Positions 59,941 to 64,000 of a stretch of 64,000 nucleotides of DNA are shown in pieces (within the stretch, counting starts at the first letter, position 1; the number at the start of each line of letters is the position of its first letter). The stretch is taken from assembly GCA_003993805.1 (NCBI GenBank), contig RSEF01000001.1:94885112-94949111 (forward strand), written 5' to 3'. The position numbers were made by a program, and so were the translations under genes. Below the pieces are notes generated by a model that saw nothing but the letters and a program-made list of their open reading frames with translations, had not been told where the DNA came from and ran no database searches. This DNA is from Himantopus leucocephalus. Lineage: Eukaryota > Chordata > Aves > Charadriiformes > Recurvirostridae.

Positions 59941-62900
59941 GTAAGTTGTGCGCATCTGAGTCTTTATTTGGCTAGCATTTGATGCACCTACTTATACAGG
60001 ATTGGAGACTGGAAGCATTGTTTCACTGTCCTTCTCCAATGTAGATGTAGCATGTCTTTCGTTACAGATAAAGGTTTATCTCTGATACTTGCCTTCTTTT
60101 TGGCCATTTGATTGTTTTCAGCGAGAGACTGAATTAAAGTCAACAGATCTCTTAAGGATGAATTAGTTCTATCCAGTGCAGGCAGAGGGAAAAAAAAGTT
60201 TATGGTCCAAAAAGTGACAACAGACAGGATGCATGGATACTAAATATTCATGTTGTGGCTTGGCTTTACCATGCTTGAAATTTCCTGAAACCACAGATGA
60301 GCCATTAGCTTTTTAGGAGTCTTTTTGGACTCTCCAGGCCTCCGTAAACCTTTTTCCTGCTACAGTGGGCATGTAGCAAGGGATTCCCATTTAAACACAC
60401 AGAAGAGAGATACTGCAGTGCACTTATGTGCTCTTCTGTGGGCACAGAATTGCTTTTTGGTGAGGATTGTTGTTTTGTCATGAGGATGCAAGAGTGCATT
60501 CATTTATGCTAACTCCTACAGCTTGTGGTTTTATTTATAGCAAGTACTGCACTATCAAGAAATAGTGATAATTCAAAAAAACCCAAACACCCCCCCCCCC
60601 CAACCTATCCAAGACACATAAAAGTGCTATTTTTTTCACATTAGTCTCATATTTATAGAATGCTGTAACGTGTCTTTCTACAAAAGGAGGAGGTGAACTG
60701 TGGTTTTCCTCTGGCCTTGTTTTTAAAGAGTCCTCACTGTCATCCACTTCTGCAAGGGGCATTTTGCTCCTGTAGCTTTGTGTTTTATCTGAGAGGTGCT
60801 GCTCTTCAGTTCCCATGTCAGCATAGCTTCACACAAAGCATGTTAGAGCCATAGCTCAGAAGTTGCAAGCTCATTCACCTTGCAAGCTTATTTCCAGTTT
60901 TTTGCCAGTACTTTGCATCCAGTTTACTTTCCCCTTCTGCCACCACCCTGCATATTTTGCTCTTTATTTGTCTTTGCTGGAGCAGCCCTTGCTGTCAGAG
61001 CTGCTCTGAGGTGGCATCCTAATAACAAGGATCAGTCATGCTTCACTGCAGCAGTCACTCTCACTAAGTCAGGGGAAGTTTCTCAGGTGTCAGACCAAAT
61101 GGATGTCAAAAAAATCCTTGTTACAGGGTTACGGGTGCTTTTACTTCACACAGGTTCATAAAAGATGCCGGCATGGTTTCTGACATAAGAAACAGGCAGC
61201 AATGTGACAAACCCCAGACCTGTCCCACAGGCTGCAGTGTTCACCCTCCGTTTCCTTATAGCTGCTGCAGTCGGTTGTCTGGCAGGACTGACTGGTCTTA
61301 CCACATCTGCTCTCTGGTAGACTACCTTAAAACGAAGAATTAACGCTGTGATGCCAGAGAAGGATCTGACTCTACATCTTATTTTGTTTCGGTGCAACTG
61401 TGAATCTGAATACAGTTGAAACCAAATCCATAGGTAGTTGATTCATACATTTCAGGTAACAGCAGTATCTGTGCTGTCTTGTAATACACTTCGAGCTTTC
61501 AGGTGAAGCCTCCCACTTCTGAACTGCTGGAAGAATTGAGATCTTTCTGTTTGTCTTTCTGCATTATCCCACATTTGTACTGATTCGGTGGAGCCCTTTT
61601 CTAACCAACCTTTTGGGCTATTGGTAGGTTTCTATTCAATGTGTGAAACTAGTAATTCATATGCAAAACTATGCTAGTTTGGTGATGTTCATGAAAATTT
61701 TTGAGTCTTTTGTGGCTTAAAGCTTGCTATCTGGTAATTTTTTTCCAAATGCTAATGAATCCTGTCTTGGTTTCTTATTGTAAATTGTTTAGGATTATAA
61801 TAATTTTATCTCAAATTCCATCTCCTGTAGAAATTATTTCTGTGCAGGATGCTGTATTTCCCTTTGGGCATTTTGTTTTGTTTTGTTCCATCAATTTTGC
61901 CCTTGGGATTTTATTTTCACTCCTCTTTTTCTTGCAGTTCTCTTCTGCAGAACTCATATGTGTATGAAGCAAGCTAGCCTGAGCTGCCATCACTGACTTT
62001 TAGCAACAAAACCATATAACAAAACCATTCTTGATTTAACATCACAAACAAAAATGCAGTAAGTCATTCTTATTTTGCATGACATAAGCAAGCCTGTGGA
62101 ATGTAATGGAGTTACGCAATACCCAGCAAAATAGCTGGATTTCATACAGCCTGTCGGTAATCCAAGGACTTTTCAATATGGGTCGTGTGCAAAACATAGT
62201 GGGAAAGCATGACCAGGAAATATGTCTAGTACAGTCCATGACTGGAGTTATGCAAGGTGACATTAAATCATTTGAGACTGACAGCAAATACCCATTTTTT
62301 CAGGCCAAGTGATACACTGGAGTCAGAGAATGCTGTCACACCTTACTCACCATGGATTTGCTGCTCCTGTTAGAAATGTTGATAATTTGATATGATACCC
62401 TATTGCAAATTACTCTCCATTCTTGATGGTCCAATGTTGGAATGGCATCTGACCTAGCCTTTGCTGCTGTAAATGATGGGATACACCTCGGTTGTGAATA
62501 ATTGCTCAGAAAATCATTACTGAAATCTTGCTGTGCTGTGTAGCTGCTTTCATAGCCTCTTTAACATTGAGTTCGGTGGTTGTTGGTTTGTGAGTTGCAA
62601 GGTCCCTGCCCTGTGGTTGAGCAGCCGGTAAGCAGCAGATGAGGAAATGCAGCGTGGAAAGCACAACCACAGTGTTTTCTTCTGCATGCTTCTGTACTTC
62701 TAGAGTGAACCTGACATGGATGCAACTGGCATGTGAAATACCATATCACATCAGATAAGGTGACAAGGTCTTGAAGTGTTGGACCTTAGAAGGAAGACAT
62801 GTATCTGTATATCCTGCGTCCCATATAGTCTCCTTTGAAGCTGAAGCAAAAATTTCTGCACTCCAGCTGTCACAAGAGTCTCACAGCTCATAGATCTTCT

Positions 62901-64000
62901 TTCTTACTTCCCTCTTGTGTTTGATAAATGTTTCTTACTCAGCACCGCTTTTTTTTCCTACTCCTGTTGGAGGTGCAGATTTATAGTTCATCCTGGACTT
63001 GTTACTGAGATCTTAAGCCTGTGTGAGCTTGCAGATCATGAAATGTGAGTGGGGAGGCTTAGCCTTCACTGGCAAGTGAGTGGCTGGGTGTTATTTAAGC
63101 TGAAAGCTCTTCTCCCTTGCTGCTGTTTTAGGTAGCAGTGCTGGATGCTTTTGAGGTGTCCTGTGTTGGAGATTTTTTTTCTGTGTACTGTAAATGCCTC
63201 TACCATGGTATTCTCAGCTGCTGTCTCATCAGACACGGAAGTGTGTGTGGGCAGTGCCCCAGCCTGTGCACAGATATACAGCCCTTTGCCTCTCCGGGTC
63301 CCTGGCAGCCGGCTGGCTTCCTGAAAGCTGCCTCGAAGCGTGGCCTGCTTTATCAGCGGGTACACTGCATTCACAGAAATCGCTCCTTTCCAAATATCTC
63401 TGTTCAACCTTGAGTGTGAATTTCCATCTCAAAGTATAAAATAAAAAAGAAAAAAAAAGATAAATAGGAAACTTATCTTTTTTTTCATGTATGGATTAAC
63501 TTGGTCAGTACAAAAATCTCTCTCACAACCAAACCAACTCACTTCACCTTGCCCTTCCCTTCTTCACCCTCTGCTTTACTTACAGTAACTACCTCTGACT
63601 TTGGGAAACTTATAGCAGACCTATGGTGTGAGGAAGCAGTGTTAACAGTGTTAGGCTCGAGCTGCAACACTACCAACAAGGCATGTTATGAAATATTTAT
63701 AATCCTGTTCAGAGTAGAATTTAAATGGCTGCAGATTAGTCAAGGAATGATTTCTGTCCAGACTCTAAATTTGAAGTTTTTCTTCTTAGAGAAGCTTTTG
63801 GTAGAAGTAAAGATGTCAGTATCCAGGGTTTAAGAGCAAAAGAACTGTTAAAAAGCAAGTAAAGAGCACAGGCAGGATTAAAGAAGTTCATGGCAGAGGA
63901 AGAAGCTGCTGTGTCTTCTTGATGCCATAGGATGACCCTTGCTGACATCGAGTACCTTCAAACCGTGCTGGATGTGCTTATCAGGAAGCTTGTTGGTCAC
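59941..64000. other. Region with no recognised gene
   Basis: Mostly unique-looking sequence with a C run at 60591-60601 and scattered short frames on both strands. None shows a recognised domain. The first 60 codons of the - strand frame at 60535-60816 look polar and protein-like (MGTEEQHLSDKTQSYRSKMP at the start) but lack an acceptor and a strong donor. By human synteny MAGOHB might follow STYK1, but no MAGO-like exon is present in the window. Confidence 0.6.

Noticed and set aside
54469..64000. MAGOHB expected next to STYK1 by human synteny
   Set aside because: No frame encoding MAGO-family motifs was found on either strand. It may lie beyond the window.

Overview
This is vertebrate nuclear DNA, almost certainly from a bird, probably a neoavian. 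The genes are split by GT-AG introns. The repeats are CR1 LINE fragments with the CR1-type 3' tail, and there is one 1.1-kb LTR of a type common in neoavian genomes. No Alu, L1 or other mammalian repeats are visible. There are no operons, CRISPR arrays, phage genes or bacterial features.

Layout. (1) 1-250 is a GC-rich stub with a 17-bp G run and a perfect 73-bp palindrome, probably the edge of a badly assembled first-exon CpG island. (2) 3660-24240, + strand: YBX3 (Y-box / cold-shock-domain protein 3, also called CSDA/dbpA). All exons after exon 1 are present, including a 3'UTR intron and a conserved poly(A) site. Exon 1 is not visible, and the 69-residue cassette of the mammalian long isoform was not found. 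(3) 24241-29742: intergenic. (4) 29743-32741, - strand: SYCE3 (synaptonemal complex central element protein 3), with two coding exons and a probable promoter in the CpG island at 33560-34560. (5) 34600-48112: intergenic or 5'-non-coding DNA that may hold STYK1 leader exons and a possible small unrecognised - strand membrane-protein gene. (6) 48113-54468, + strand: STYK1 (NOK), a single-pass membrane pseudokinase in nine coding exons encoding 426 residues. (7) 54469-57450: probable STYK1 3'UTR, interrupted by a solo LTR. (8) 57403-59896: a 246-bp direct duplication flanking 2.0 kb of unrecognised sequence. (9) 59900-64000: no gene recognised.

The three genes do not form a pathway. YBX3 is a nucleic-acid-binding translational and transcriptional regulator, SYCE3 builds the meiotic synaptonemal complex, and STYK1 is a receptor-like pseudokinase. 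YBX3 next to STYK1 matches human 12p13. SYCE3 lies on 22q13 in human, so its position here is the main synteny observation. Exon coordinates were set by hand from splice sites, and every reading-frame phase was checked to close. Nothing here amounts to a novel biological system. The most curious items are the 5' palindrome, the transition-only duplication near 57.4/59.7 kb, the LTR in the STYK1 3'UTR, and the unassigned - strand reading frames at 45.7-48.1 kb.
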